64,000 bases of DNA from positions 434,001-498,000 of the forward strand of contig CM040744.1 in NCBI GenBank assembly GCA_022829145.1, written 5' to 3'. Positions 48,966 to 61,705 of the stretch are shown piece by piece. The DNA is from Albula goreensis. Taxonomy: Eukaryota; Chordata; Actinopteri; Albuliformes; Albulidae. A program made the translations under genes and the position numbers. Position 1 is the stretch's first letter. The number at the start of each line of letters is the position of its first letter. The notes beneath the pieces were generated by a model. That model was not told the DNA's origin. It saw only the letters and a list, made by a program, of their open reading frames with translations, and made no database searches.

Positions 48966-49109
48966 ACAACATCATGTTGGAAAAAATCTATAAGACTAAA
49001 AATCTATAAGACTAAACTCTTAAACCAGATTCAGTTCAAAATAAACAAACCTAAGAAATTACTTGTTTATGGTATTTTACTTGATGATTACTAGGGTTAA
49101 GGGTTAAGT

Positions 49110-51465
49110 TCTCTACCTAGAAGTGCCGGGCTACCTTAATCCATAGGGTTAACAGTCCCATTATTCCAGTGCGTTTTTTTTATGGCAACAGCTGTGCAAG
49201 TCATGTATTTCCTGTTTTATTTACCTTTCATTTTGTATTGTTACAGCTATGTATGGCAGTTAATTACAACTGAATGTATGTATTTGGGACTGCTGCGTAA
49301 ATACAGAATTGGGGTTGTGGTGTATCTTATATGGACAGGAGGTCATGTGACATAAATTGATTAAAGACGAATAAAATGTTCATTTATTTGTATTACAAGA
49401 ATATGTATGTCTACTGGTGACTGCTTTATTGAGTTCTTATGAGGGATAAAGAAAGCTCTCAGACAGATTATTGTATCAGAAACACACACCCTAACCCTAA
49501 TCCCTGGCCCTAAACCTGACCCCAAGCCTAAACCTTATCAGAGGGACAACCCAGCAAATCCCCTTTGTTAGCAACGGAGGCTAAACATCGCACATATTCA
49601 AAATCCTTAATGCTCTCTGATACCACGGTACACCTAAAGTAAAGTGTCGGCTGCGTCTGTGCTTTCCCCTTCCTTCCTGCTAATGCTAAAGATACATCCT
49701 AGCCTAAATATTGTCAAATCTGCGCAAATTAGCAGAGAAAAACCTCCTTCGGTTTATGCCAGATCCCTTTTGTTTCGTTTTTTTTTTTTAACGGTTCTTC
49801 CTACACACAGATAGATGATGCAGCAACGCGCGCTCCCATTCTCTCCTGTCGGAATATTTATGCTGATAAGAAGCGGGTTTAAAATAGCTTATGTAGGATC
49901 ATGTTGACTCTGGAGAATAATATTCTCTTTCATACCAGGCAATATGCTGGTATTATACTTCCAGAGATCTAATTGAAGTACAAATCTTGTAACTGTCAAT
50001 TAATACCTACCAAACGCTAGGAATATTACAATTATACCCAGTTCAAAGAGCACTGACAGCTGTAATTCATGTAATTATATTCAATGATACATTTGGTTTT
50101 TCTTTAATGAAGCTATTCTTTTCTTTCAAAGGCCACATTGAGACAATGTAACTCAAGACAATGTTAAACTTAGCATGGCATTTACATAAGGCCTAAATTA
50201 GCTTCTGATTGAAATTGAACCACAAACCACAAAAGTCTGTAGACGCAGAGGACCTCTGAGATTTATGTGTATCGTCCCTATGTTGGAATATTTCATAGTT
50301 TAAAAATTGATGGGGTTTTTTTAAATTGGTCCTCACATAGGTGCATTTCTGTAACCTCCCCCCCACACACACACACACACACATTTTTAGTCAATGAAAA
50401 CACCGGACAAAAATAATACCGCATAACACATTTGCAAAACCAAGGGTGCCCCAATAGTTTTTTTTATCGCCGTTTCCAAACACATCAGGATTGAGCGGAC
50501 GGCCTGGCCGGATGAGAGGAGGAGCACTTACAACGTAAGCGCAGTGTTGTGTTACTCCGTTTCTCAGTTAATGAGAAACTGAACACGGAAAAAGCTGCCT
50601 TTTGGCGGTTCTTTAAATATCTGTTTTATGAGGGAATCCATTGCAGAAGATTTCATCGAGGTCATCCATTGTTATGTATGTTGTAATGCTACACCTTTAC
50701 TCAAGTTCTGTATGTATTTTGTGCTTGGAACTTACTGGCGTTTTACTGAACAGATGACTACATTATCATTATATAAAGCGGTCAGAAACTGTAACATCTA
50801 GATTTGAAAGGAAGACAGAAACCGTAGCCAGGACCCAATCAAACGCAACTGGTCTCCTTCAGGGCATATGCTACCCAATCAAAGCATACTTTCCAATAAA
50901 ATAATTTTTTATTAAAGATGAGTAAACATCTCAATTGGAATGTGTTGGTAAGATTTGAAGAAAAATATTGAAGAGTCAGTTTGGGTGATATTCATTTAAA
51001 ATGTCACAAATGAACTGTTTTGAAATTGCATTTAAACAGCTTTCGAGTGCTCGAGCTTATTCTAGTGCAGTGACACGTTGTTAGAAAACCCTTATCACTC
51101 ACCTGCAGCGGAACAGGTCAGCTCTCAAGAGTTTAGTCTTTCTATGGAAGACTGATCACCTGAATGTGACAGCGAACAAAGTCACCAGGTGACAGGTGAG
51201 CTGTACCTGTAGAAGAAGGCGTGATGCAGTCTGCTAGCCAGAGTCTGAATAGGTGCAGGTGAGATACAGGTTATGCACCTGTAAGAGCCTCCGGCTATCG
51301 CAGCCTTCCCATTATGCACCCTGACTCCTTACAAAAATGTAGCGTAACTTTGCACACCTTTGAGGCTGACTTGTTGATCACAGCGAGCGTTCGATCGAGT
51401 TGCGATCGTGTTCCAAAAATGCTGAAAACTTTAAAGACTTTTTAGAGCCCCTATTAAACACGCGT
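49110..51465. other. AT-rich intergenic DNA, nothing recognised
   Basis: Apart from the telomere-like words at 49489-49536 and a short (CA)n at 50364-50382, no feature is supported. Confidence 0.55.
49489..49536. repeat. short degenerate telomere-like repeat
   Basis: ccctaaccctaa is followed by degenerate copies (ccctggccctaaacctgacc, ccaagcctaaacc). A related gggttaagggttaa lies at about 49094-49107 in the opposite orientation. It is too short to call an interstitial telomere with confidence. Confidence 0.4.
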
Positions 51466-51469
51466 TATG

Positions 51470-51730
51470 AATATACAATGAATCGCCAGTTTTGATGGGA
51501 ACACAGTGCTGAAGGAGGGTGGGCGGTTGTGTGTACAGAGGACGGGGCGTTGGGGGGAGGCCTGCTGGAACAGGCATAATTTAAATGCACACAGAGCAGG
51601 CATTTATGGAGACTCCCTGCCAAGCTGAACTCTGCGCTGAAAAGGCTGCCAGAACAGGGTGCTAATTTTCTGCTCCTGCTCGTATTTGCAGAACGGCGAT
51701 TTTGGTGGCTGTCGGTACACATTACTGAGG
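51470..51730. promoter_or_regulatory. candidate conserved noncoding block
   Basis: Complex sequence with gaacaggcataatttaaatg, gcatttatggagactccctg and agaacagggtgctaattttc. It stands out from the AT-rich flanks. Confidence 0.25.
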
Positions 51731-51734
51731 GTCG

Positions 51735-53780
51735 CTCTGGGGCCTGTGGGTCACTTTGAACTCAGTCTCAGTGCCAAACTGCTCAATCATAATTCAAAAC
51801 GAAAATAAGAATATCTCCGGAGTCACCTTGTCCTCCGTGGAGTCTGGACTATTTTCAAGTATGCTTTAGTAGATAAAATTCTCCTAATGATGCACATAAT
51901 TTCATTCATTGTGAAATTTAATGGTGCTATTTTATGTTACAATATATTTTCCAAGGATTATGTAATTAAAATAAATGGTAAATGAATATACATAATTTCT
52001 TTTTACGATTGTCAAGATGGGTTCTGACATTGTTTCAAGAAAAAAGAATAATATATAAGAAAACATGTTAAAACTTTTTTTATGTGCATAAAACCCAGCA
52101 CAAGGACATTTAAAAGAGTATGAAATGTTTTTTCTTTCAAAAAAAAAAGTATCTGGAAAGATATCTGCCCTGAAAAGTTATACAAAAAAAAACAAACAAA
52201 GAAAAAGAAACAAAACAAAGAAGACAAGAATAATAAGAAGAGAGAAATGCAGGAGTCTGAAAACAGATCTCATCGAGAGACGAGCCTGCGTGTTTTTTTC
52301 CTGCGCCAACAAACAAAGCTGTAAATACGGGGAGTGGAAATGCGGACACCCAATGCCGGCGATAGCCAGTCACACTGCACCCCGGGCTTAGGTTTCCCAG
52401 AAAGACAATGCCCCAGCCAGCCCTTCTGCGAGCCCTGCTCACAAAGCCGGGCGCAAAACCGACACCTTCTCCTCAGGGCCGTGACAAAACGCTTTTGTTC
52501 CCGCAGCTTAAAACATGTTGCAATCTCTGTCGCTTTCCATGACCGAAACCGAATACAGTCCAAAAAAGATGTGGCTGAAGAAAAAAAAAAAAACAAAAAA
52601 AAAACAAAAAAAGAAACGCAGATCTGTCTTTCATTTTTGTTTTTTTATGTGCTTATTAATCTGTTCATCAGACACAAGCTCAGTGGGGGTGGGGGGGAGG
52701 GTGAGTGTGTGTGTGAGTTTGTGATGGGTGCATCTCGATGTTGCATCTCGTGACCGCACCGTTAATGCTCTTGTTGGCGGCGGCTCAACGGGGCGCCCGT
52801 CCCATCCCGCCGTGCTCGTCGTGGTACCTGTTTGACTGCACTGTTTTGACTGCCAGCGCGTATCCCTCTCCTTTAGCGACTAATCCAGGCCACTCCAGGA
52901 CACAGAAGTTCCAGCTCCAGCTCAACCACCTCGCTCATTCACAGCCTTTTCCCTTCTCCGCTATCGTCTTTTCACTGTTGTGTTATTTACAGAGTGATTA
53001 TGGGGGGGTTGGGGGCCGTAAGGGACGGGGTTGGGGTTTATGGTGAAGTCGGGAAACCCAGACATTTCACCATTCGCTGTTGATGAAAACAGCATGTAGA
53101 AAAACCCAAGCCCCTGGATCGAACTTGGCAACCGCGCCATTCCCTGGAGACCACCGCTCTTCCGCCAGTTGACATCGCTCTGCAGGGGGTCTACCTGACC
53201 CCCCACTTCTTTTATTTCTTTCCAACATCATGGCTGTGTACTAGTCTCTTCTTCTTCCTCTACTTCTTTTCTTGTTTTCTAGCCAACAGCACTGCCTGTT
53301 CCCCCTCGTCCACCATATCTCTTCTGAAAAGCTAGCTTGTTTCCGGGAAATGTTGATCGGTTTACCAGCGCACCAGCACAAGAGACCAGGTTTGAGACAG
53401 ACTGAAAAGATGTGGTGAAGAGTCATGATTTTTAATAAAAGTATCTAGTACATGGCAAAATATGAAATTCAACATGGACTTCGGAGAATATTTTCATGTT
53501 TAAATCTGGTCACAGGCCTAAAACACATGAATCATTTGTGTATTTAACGCAGGATTTACAAACCACAAAGGATATAAAAAACATACCCTATTCAAGTTCT
53601 ACTTGCAGCACCAAACAAAAATGTCATTCATACATACATCGTTTTTTAATTACCTTTTCGAGAAGGATGAAAAGTCACAAGTTCATGATTTTCACATGGA
53701 ATGAGGACATGGCAGCTATGAGAGGGAGTCAGTCAAAATGGCATAAACACCGACAGGTTCATAAAGTATTTTAGGTTCTC
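51735..53780. other. intergenic DNA with A/T runs, nothing firmly recognised
   Basis: The block at 52290-52560 is GC-richer and complex (gcggacacccaatgccggcg), flanked by A-rich runs at 52137-52215 and 52580-52615. The 139-codon plus-strand and 108-codon minus-strand frames overlap and show no domain. Confidence 0.5.
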
Positions 53781-53784
53781 TTTA

Positions 53785-54060
53785 GCTGCCGTGCGTGTGG
53801 GCACTTAGCCTAGCAGCCCTGGCGCCACACACGCGTGAGCCCACACCCCCCCGCCCTGCGCCGGGACGGCGGTGGCAACATGGATCGCTGACAGGGCCCG
53901 AGCGATGATCCCGAGCTCCTCTTTGGCGGCATAATGCCGAGAGTGTGAAGAGGCGAAGTGGGGTCCCATTGTCAGGACATGTTAGGCCTGGTAATCCGCT
54001 TTAAATTGCTTGTCTGACATTTGAAAGCCATTGAGTAGGGCAGGTATACCGTGACATCGC
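53785..54060. promoter_or_regulatory. candidate conserved noncoding block
   Basis: GC-rich on the left (cgccctgcgccgggacggcg), then 'gacatgttaggcctggtaatccgctttaaattgcttgtctgacatttgaaagcc'. Complex and repeat-free. Function is inferred only from its appearance. Confidence 0.28.
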
Positions 54061-55491
54061 GCAGGCCCGAGTCTGCCGCTTTCATACACAGCAGAGGCCA
54101 GAGGCTAGACTTAGGCTACAGTATCATATTTGCATTATTATACGAGACCTTACATTCGTATAATTTAAACAAAATGCATTGCCAATTACTGTTCTTGTGT
54201 TTCACATTCGAAATGGCAAACCATATTTGCAGGCCTGTCTTGACACTGAAACCTCCTCCAGTTGTTCAGGAGAAAGCATCCAACTCAGTAAGTGAGCGGT
54301 CAGCCACTGCTTTTTTCAGTGCAAAGTTTGCCTCAGATTCGCGCTCTATATGCACAGTCGATGCAGGCAGACCGCAGGCCTGTGAATACCAATTAGAGTT
54401 ACGCATTGGTAACTCAATGGATGAGGGAGTTTGTGCCCAATGAAATCTGTGCCCCCAAAAACTGGCCCATGGGTGGGTGGGGCACACAGCTATATGAGAG
54501 GTGAGCGTTTTTTCCTGGTTAACCTTCCCAGAGGCCTCGGCGAATGGTGTCTTTGACAGAAAAGGTACTGCATAGGGGCAGCAGTTTTCTTCTCCGAGTA
54601 TGTTATATTTTATTGCGGACAAGCTGACGTGTTTTGGATTGTGTTGTTTTCATTTAAAACAGAACAGCATGTACCCATAAACTAAAGTCAGTAAAGTGGG
54701 ATTGAAATGGTGACGGTTTTGGGGACTTACTTTTTTGCCTTCGGTGTGGAATGGCAGCAGTGCTGGGACAATTTCCTCACGTTACGTGAGTTAGAATAAG
54801 CCGCGGCCGGGGTATGTCATGTGACAGCTGACATGGCATGGTTTTTAGGACCAGCTCCTTCCCCGCGGCGTTGCCGAGGAACGCGAAGGCATGTGGCATG
54901 TCACCCACAGGCTCGGAGGTATGGCCGCTTGAGGGGAGGTTGGGGGAGAGGGCAGGCACACATGGTTGCTGAGCATGCTGGGAAAACTGGCATAATTTCT
55001 GTGACATAATACAGACAGCCATTTCCATTTCACTGCCATCTTCCAATCATCTATTCAACTGTGGGCCAGCCAATCTACCAACACAACTGTATAAATGTAT
55101 TCTTCACAGTAAAAACAAGGAGCACTCATTGTTAGTTGTAAACATGAAGCTTATTCCCTGTGCAACAATTCCCATTAGGTAATCTCTTCATAGAAATGAT
55201 TATAAAAAAAAAACCATGTAGTGAATTTGCAGATTATGGACCGTGAATAAGACAAAAATACATCACAATTCATTTGGAAACCAAAATAGGGGGTCCAGAT
55301 GAGAATAGGGTGAGGGCTCCCTCCTCTGTACTCCCGGTACCCCACATAAATATTTGCTTTACTCCCCCAAATCACTGGCAGCACACTGAGGATGGGGAGA
55401 ATAATTAACAGATCATTCGGCTGGCCTTCAGACAGGATAATGGAGACATTGTGTCCTTTCTGAGTCCTGTGTGCAGGTCCTCATCATTGCT

Positions 55492-55940
55492 ACACACACA
55501 CACACACACACACACATACACAGACACACACTCTCTTACATAAATACACATTCACACACTCTTTCACACAGTCAGTCACAAACACACTCACAAACAGACA
55601 CAGTCATACACACACACACACACACACACACTCTCACAGACACAGTCACAAACACAGTCACAAACAGACACAGTCATACACAGACACACACACACACTCT
55701 CACACAGACACAGTCACAAACACACTCACAAACAGACACAGTCATACACACACACACACTCTCACACAGACACAGTCACAAACACAGTCACAAACAGACA
55801 CAGTCATACACAGACACACACACACACTCTCACACAGACACAGCCAGACACAGTCATACACAGACACACACACACACTCTCACACACACACTGTCACACA
55901 CTAAGACTCTCTCTCTCTCGCTCTCTCTCTCACACACAGA
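55492..55940. repeat. CA-rich block with a 50-70-bp higher-order unit
   Basis: (CA)n runs alternate with 'cagtcacaaacacagtcacaaacagacacagtcatacac'. The cagtcataca anchor recurs at about 55601, 55671, 55739, 55801 and 55851. It ends with a short (CT)n at 55905-55930. It lies just downstream of the mfsd3 stop codon on the minus strand and may be in its 3' UTR. Confidence 0.93.
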
Positions 55941-56047
55941 TTAGATTAATACATGTGCATACACACATGCACACTGACAGTGATACGCACACACTCTCAC
56001 ACACACACAAATGCAGGTGTGCTGCTGCACCTGTAGCTGTTGTGTGA

Positions 56048-56230
56048 CTACTTTCTGGGCCCCGCGATCTCCACCGAGCCCCAGACGTGCAGCGTGGCAG
56101 CGGCCGACAGGAAGCAGAAGAGCAGGAAGCCTGCCTGGAAGCCCATCCAGTCCACCACCCACCCCGCCAGCGCGCTGAAGCTCAGCTTCCCTAGGACCTC
56201 CAGCGTTGCCAGGAAACTGTAGTGTGTTGC
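56048..56230 (-). CDS. mfsd3: mfsd3, terminal coding exon with stop
   Basis: This is the last coding exon of MFSD3. On the minus strand a pyrimidine-rich acceptor (ctcatttctcatctccag) is followed by GCA ACA CAC TAC, giving ATHYSFLATLEVLGKLSF and then ALAGWVVDWMG, a hydrophobic FLLFCFLSAAATLHVW segment, and the end EIAGPRK with TAG at 56048-56050. There are 60 codons plus the stop. The segment covers what should be the last two transmembrane helices with the short loop between them. The ATHY-LLATLE-LGKL motif and the distance to the C terminus fit human MFSD3, although the last dozen residues are divergent. The frame continues in phase 0 from the 61785-61894 exon. I found no convincing AATAAA close downstream on the minus strand; the nearest clear candidate (TTTATT on the plus strand at about 54609) is 1.4 kb away, so the 3' UTR may include the CA repeat at 55492-55940. 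Confidence 0.88.
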   Translation of the reverse strand, partial: ATHYSFLATLEVLGKLSFSALAGWVVDWMGFQAGFLLFCFLSAAATLHVWGSVEIAGPRK

Positions 56231-56829
56231 CTGGAGATGAGAAATGAGACAGGTATTAATGTTTACCATCACCGTGGAGATGAGCCAGCATGGCATGGAT
56301 AACACCTGGACCAATAGCCAAATGTCAATGGCCCTCTCCTAAATATTAATTGCGTGATGTAACAAAATTTATTCATTATCCCCCCCCCCCAACACACCCC
56401 ACCCACAATGGGCGAGGCAGAGATCTCACACCTGCTGCTCAGGGTTGACAAGGAGACGCTCAACGGTCCCCACATACACTTAATACGCATTGATTTTTTC
56501 GCACAAGCCGCTTGAAATATACTAATGGATGCCATCGGATTTCTGGGGGTTGAGTTCATTAGTTCGTTCGGGCAATGTTGTTTGCATATCATCAAACCCT
56601 GAACATCTGCTACGAATTGGAGCCCAGCCTTCGTAAGATTGGTCAGAAGTAGTGACTGATCGCTGGTTTAATAGCACATCCCTGACGTTGGATGGTGTTA
56701 CGCCACTAAAACAGACATTAGTATGTCAGTGTCACAGCTCTGAGCTTTAAAATGGAGACTAAGATCACTGCTTCTGACAAAATCTTCTAAAAGACTGAAA
56801 TCTTGAAGATTGATTTCAGTGTGTAAGCT

Positions 56830-57220
56830 TACATAAAGGGTAAGAGCTTGCCTTTGATTCACCCCTTTCTTGTCAAAGAAGAAGGAAGAGAGGTAAAGTG
56901 AAGGAAAATGAAAGATACTCAGACCTGTAAGTTTCCCAGAGTAAAAGAAGAAGAAAACAAGGAAGAAAATGAACAAAATAAATGTGAATTGTGGCCTATA
57001 GGATTTTCACAGCAAGAAGAGAAGAAAAAAAGAAAAGTGAAGACAACAGGAAGTAAAGAAACATATAGGAAAAAATGAAAATAACCTAAGGCCTATCTGT
57101 TTCACAGAGAAGGAGAAGGAAGTAAATAAGAAAGAAAGGAAACTCAAGGCCTGTGGGTGTTACACAAAGAAGGAGAATAAAACCTGGAAATACCAGGATA
57201 CAAAGAAAGAAAAGACGCTC
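56830..57220. repeat. degenerate purine-rich minisatellite in mfsd3 intron
   Basis: The phrase 'aggcct(g/a)t...gtttcacagagaaggagaag' recurs in altered form near 56919, 56990, 57086 and 57144, with a weaker copy near 56845. Spacing is irregular (about 58-96). The spacers are AAG/GAA-rich. Confidence 0.55.
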
Positions 57221-57935
57221 AGGACAGGGTCCGTCAGGTGGAGAGGTTGGCCTCTCTGACCCCAAAGCTGTGAGGGAAGAGAAGACACATCAGCCTCGGC
57301 TCTGAGACAGCGCAGTTATCCCAGCTAGAGCCCCATCCACAGATTACTGTACCATACCTCACTCGCTGGGGAAGGTGGCCATTTTAAAAGCCTGTTAGGC
57401 TAACGCTGACCTCATCAATATAATAGTGTAGAGTGGGTATTCTGGCTGCAAAATCAATTGTCTGACTTCCCACTAGAACATTTTCCCATGTGCTATGTGT
57501 ATGTTTTTGCGTATTTTAAACACGTAGCTATCCTCACTGTGCTGTTACTGAGTAAACAAGAGGGCGGTATTTCCAGCTAGCTCCTATGTCACCACTCTCT
57601 GCTTTCATTCATGTAGGTATGAAAATGTGCGACAGTAATGCTGTTCACTGCAAAAAAAAAATAAATCAACAAGTAGTTCATTTCTGAGGGGTATTAGAAC
57701 AGTAGAAATGAGCAATACGCCACAGCCATTGAAACGGCACATACAGAGGTGGATGCGGTACAGGATGCCGCGGTCACTAAGGCCATTCGCGATGCAGAAC
57801 AGCGCAAAGCGTCATTATTCGGATTAACTTGTTTAACATATAGTGTATCGCTCCCCTGGGCCCGCAAATGCAGCCTGCCTATCGTCTTACCGTCATGTGA
57901 CACTACCTTTCAATACCGCACAGAAGGGGAGAGGG

Positions 57936-57963
57936 AAAAAAAAAAAAAAAAAAAAAAAAAAAA
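57936..57963. repeat. poly(A) run (28)
   Basis: Twenty-eight consecutive A residues follow gaagggga gaggg. I see no recognisable retroelement body upstream. Confidence 0.9.
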
Positions 57964-59188
57964 CCAGCTGCAACATTATGTGTCGTGAGAAATTTCAAAT
58001 TAACCTACGGGTCATACTCATGTTTTATTATTATTTTTATTATTAACATCATCATTATTTTATGATAATATCATTTCCTTTTTTAAATTGCCATATAGAC
58101 CAGGATACATTTAGCCACAATTAGCAGCCCCCCCTTCCCCCACAATCCCCCTGAAAGCCCCACCCCACCCAAAACCGTACCATAATTCTCAACCTTCACA
58201 GCTGATTGCCTTTTGTGCGAAAAACCCTCATGAAGGATGACCTAAAGGCAAAAATGCTCTATTTTAACAAAGGAAAAAAGGAGGTACTCAAAAAAAAAAA
58301 AAAAAATTTTAAATCTCACAGGGCCTATCCAGCACAACCTATCAAACAATTCAGAAACTAATAGAAGGGGGGTGGGGGATGGGGGGGGTCCAATTCAATT
58401 TATCAAAAAAGGTCCACTAATAATGTTCGGACGGGCCAGACCAACCAATCCTCCGAGCCACTGATTTGTGGCTGATGTGTAGCGGCTGTTACATAACCTC
58501 ATTCTACTGAGGTGTTAAAGTGGCACAGTGCCCTGGTACGCAAACGACAGCAACCCCGAGCACAAGCCAGTCAATGCACAGAGAACCTGCTGAAACAAGC
58601 AAACCGTGCATCTTAATAAATCAAATTCAAATTCCACGAGTTTTCCCCCTTAGAAATAATTTATATGATACTAATATATGTTACTTTCTGTGTCCTGTTC
58701 TGCTTTGTGTTACCTCCCTCCCCATCTTCTGTCCTCTTTCTTCTTCTTTTCCAAAAGTCCCCCTTTTGTTGGGTCACCACTCCCAATAACAGACAATGTT
58801 CATCTTCAGTTAACATTTGTGTGTGAATCCAAATGGAACATTTATTTCATATGCTAAAGAGAAAACTTAAGGCAGCTAACCCCTAAAACAAGCAGGAGAT
58901 GAGGACTGCAGTAGAGGCCTGCATCTAGTGGTAACGTCTTTGGTTCACAGTCTTCATGCTTTTATTAAGCACATATACTTCTGTTAACCCTAAAAACAAG
59001 GACTCAATGTGTTGTTTATGATTTTTACATGGTGAAACAGAAATGTATAGCACTACCCCTCTATAAAACCTGAGATTCTGCACTTTAACCACATGTGAGT
59101 TTTTAAACTGCAGATCCAAAACTGTGCAGTATAGAGCTAAATTTAAAAAAAATGTGCATTTGTCACAAACATTATGGAGGACACTGTA

Positions 59189-60387
59189 TACACCGGTCAG
59201 CCATAACATTATGACCACTGACAGGTGAGGTGAACAACACTGATTATCTTGTTATCATGGCGCCTGTCAGTGGGTGGGATATATTAGGCAGCAAGGGAAC
59301 ATTTTGTCCTCAAAGTTGATGTTTTAGAAGCAGGAAAAATGGGCCAGCATAAGGATTTGAGCGACTTTGGGCAAATTGTGATAGCTAGACAACTGGGTCA
59401 GAGCATCTCCAAAACTGCGGCTCTTGTGGGGTGTTCCTGGTCTGCAGTGGTCAGTACCTATCAAAAGTGGACCAAGGAAGGAAAAGCGGTGAAACCAGTG
59501 ACAGGGTCATGGGCGGCCAAGGCTTATTGATGTGCATGGGGAGTGAAGGCTGGCCTGTGTGGTCCGATCCAACAGACGAGCTACTGTCGCTCAGATAGAT
59601 GAAAGAGTAAATGCTGGTTCTGATTGAAAGGTGTCAGAACACACAGTGCATTGCAATTTGTTGCGCATGGGGCTGCGTAGCCGCAGACCAGTCAGGATGG
59701 CCATGCTGACCCCCCGTCCACTGTCGAGAGCACCAACAATGGGCATGTGAGCATCAGAACTGGACCACGGAGCAATGGAAGAAGGTGGTCTGATGAATCA
59801 CATTTTATTTTACATCACGTGGATGGCCGGGTGAGTGTGTGTCGCTTACCTGAGGAACACATGGCACCAGGATGCATTATGGGAAGAAGGCAAGCCGGTG
59901 GAGGCAGTGTTCTGCTGGGAAACCTTGGGTCCTGCCATTCATGTGGATGTTACTTTGACACATACCACCTACCTAAGCATTGTTGCAGACCATGTACACC
60001 CTTTCAAGAAAACCGTATTCCCTGACGGCAGTGGCCTCTTTCAGCAGGATAATACGCCCTGCCACAAAGCAAAAATGGTTCGGGAATGGTTTAAGGAACA
60101 CAACAACGAGTTCAAGATGTTCACTTGGCCTTCAAATTCCCCAGATCTCAATCCAATCGAGCATCTGTGGGATATGCTGGACAAACAAGTCCGATCCATG
60201 GAGGCCCCACCTCGCAATTTACAGGACTTAAAGGATCTGCTGCTAATGTCTTGGTGCCAGATACTACAGTACACATTCAGAGGTCTAGTGGAGTCCATGC
60301 CTCGATGGGTCAGGGCTGTTTTGGCGGCAAAAGGGGGACCTACACAATATTAGGCAGGTGGTCATAATGTTATGGCTCATCGGTGTA
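59189..60387 (+). mobile_element. Tc1/mariner-type DNA transposon, decayed but with both ends
   Basis: The element is 1,199 bp with terminal inverted repeats of at least 30 bp. The left end tacaccggtcagccataaca and the right end, read on the other strand, tacaccgatgagccataaca are followed by the same ttatgaccac, with two mismatches in 30. A TA dinucleotide flanks each side (59187-59188 and 60388-60389), as expected for Tc1/mariner target duplication. The interior encodes a broken DDE transposase on the plus strand. The element lies in the last intron of mfsd3, antisense to it. Confidence 0.95.
59339..60353 (+). pseudogene. Tc1-like transposase, frameshifted
   Basis: This is a relic of a Tc1-family DDE/D transposase, the enzyme that excises and reinserts the element at TA sites. 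The start ATG (59339) opens an N-terminal helix-turn-helix region ([20 protein letters not shown], then [12 protein letters not shown]). The frame is lost near 59503 and a stop follows at about 59529. Later pieces in other frames keep recognisable blocks: WSDESHF (first catalytic Asp, about 59787), then GLFQQDNTPCHKA (second Asp) and NSPDLNPIEHLWDMLDKQ (final acidic residue) in the long 3' frame that ends GGPTQY at 60353. An in-frame TGA in the middle part looks like a decayed CGA (CpG) codon. At least three frame breaks separate the pieces, so the copy cannot make transposase. All catalytic blocks are still present in the DNA. Confidence 0.93.
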
Positions 60388-61173
60388 TATGAGTGTGTGC
60401 AAAAAGCACAAATGTAATTACGCTCATATTCATCTTTATCAGCAATTGTCAGGCCGCTGCAGTGTGTTACGATTTTCTACTCAGGCATTTCATATCGTTT
60501 TCTCTTTCTACAAACAGAATTAAATAAACTTGTTTCATGAGACGCATCATGACAAACCATCAACTGTTCTCACAGTCTACGCAGTCTGAAATTAACAATA
60601 TTATCTTGAACTTGTGACATAAATTCCAAGCTAATGTGTTCTCTTAGCTAAGGTTTCTATGCTTTTTTTGGCCTATCAAATGAACATCATAAATGAGGGA
60701 CTCAAATGTCAAAAAAGCTATCTGATCATGAAGTATCATAAGTACAAATAATTTTAACACAGAAGACTACATGCTTTGGTGCAAATATGCACAGATCTTT
60801 TATTCATGTGTCCTGTATTTGAGTTTTGTTACTCTCCACACTACCATCGTTTATATTTTTCAGCTGCACGGTTTAACAAAGTTGGATCAACAGCAGAATT
60901 TTCAAAAGCAGTAGCTCATTTTACACCAGTCAGGATAGACCTCTGCCAAGCCAGTAAATGGATAGAATGATGGTATGATACTGCCTTCTTTCAGCAACAC
61001 TGGACAAATAATTAAATACATCACCAACCCGGCAGGCTCTTTATGTTATTATCGACATGTAGGGGATTTTAATTTTGCTGTTTGAAATTTTAAGTTGCTC
61101 TTAAACTGTAGTGTTTTACAGTTTTTCAGTCCTGCAGCAGATGCCATCTTGTTATTATGTCGACACAGCCAGA

Positions 61174-61206
61174 ACTTTCTTCAACATGCCGACTGTTGAA
61201 GAAAGT
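61174..61206. repeat. perfect 13-bp inverted repeat in mfsd3 intron
   Basis: actttcttcaaca at 61174-61186 and tgttgaagaaagt at 61194-61206 are perfect reverse complements around a 7-nt loop, tgccgac. It lies 579 bp from the mfsd3 exon at 61785, on the intron side. Confidence 0.85.
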
Positions 61207-61556
61207 GAATTCCTGACTGAGAAAGACTGGCTAAAACAAGTGTGAGTTAGTTACACTGTGCCGTGTGCCCATTTGGAATAGACGAGCCAGTTCAAATATT
61301 ATTCCTATCTTAATATATATCACCTGTCCCAGCCACAGGTAGCTCTGACAGGTGGCTGACGGACAAGTTCTCAGGGGTTTGAGATGGACGTGGTTCTCAC
61401 CTGTACGCTCTCATTTGCCGTTTGTGTACAACATAACAATGTAAGAACATATGACTAAGAAAACTGGCCTTTCAGCTCATGCGATTAATCAGGGGAGTTT
61501 GGACAGGTGGAGAGGAGCACATGTGTTTGAGGTGGGCGTGGTGTCGCAATGTATGC

Positions 61557-61705
61557 TCTCCTCTCCTCTCCTCTCCTCTCCATGAAATGTGACCTACACA
61601 CCTGTCCAAGCATGTGTTGGATCGGTGTGTAGCTCTCCTCTACTCTCTTTGCAATGTGACCTACACACCTGTCCAAGCATGTGTTGGATCAGTGCGTAGA
61701 TGTTT
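61557..61705. repeat. 67-bp tandem duplication with (CTCCT)n
   Basis: aatgtgacctacacacctgt followed by ccaagcatgtgttggatc starts at 61586 and again at 61653 (period 67). A short pentamer run (ctcct)n precedes the first copy at 61557-61581. It sits within 100 bp of the mfsd3 donor site at 61784. Confidence 0.88.

Noticed and set aside
49489-49536. Interstitial telomere / chromosome fusion scar
   Set aside because: Only two exact CCCTAA units are present and the rest is degenerate. This can arise by chance or from an ordinary microsatellite.
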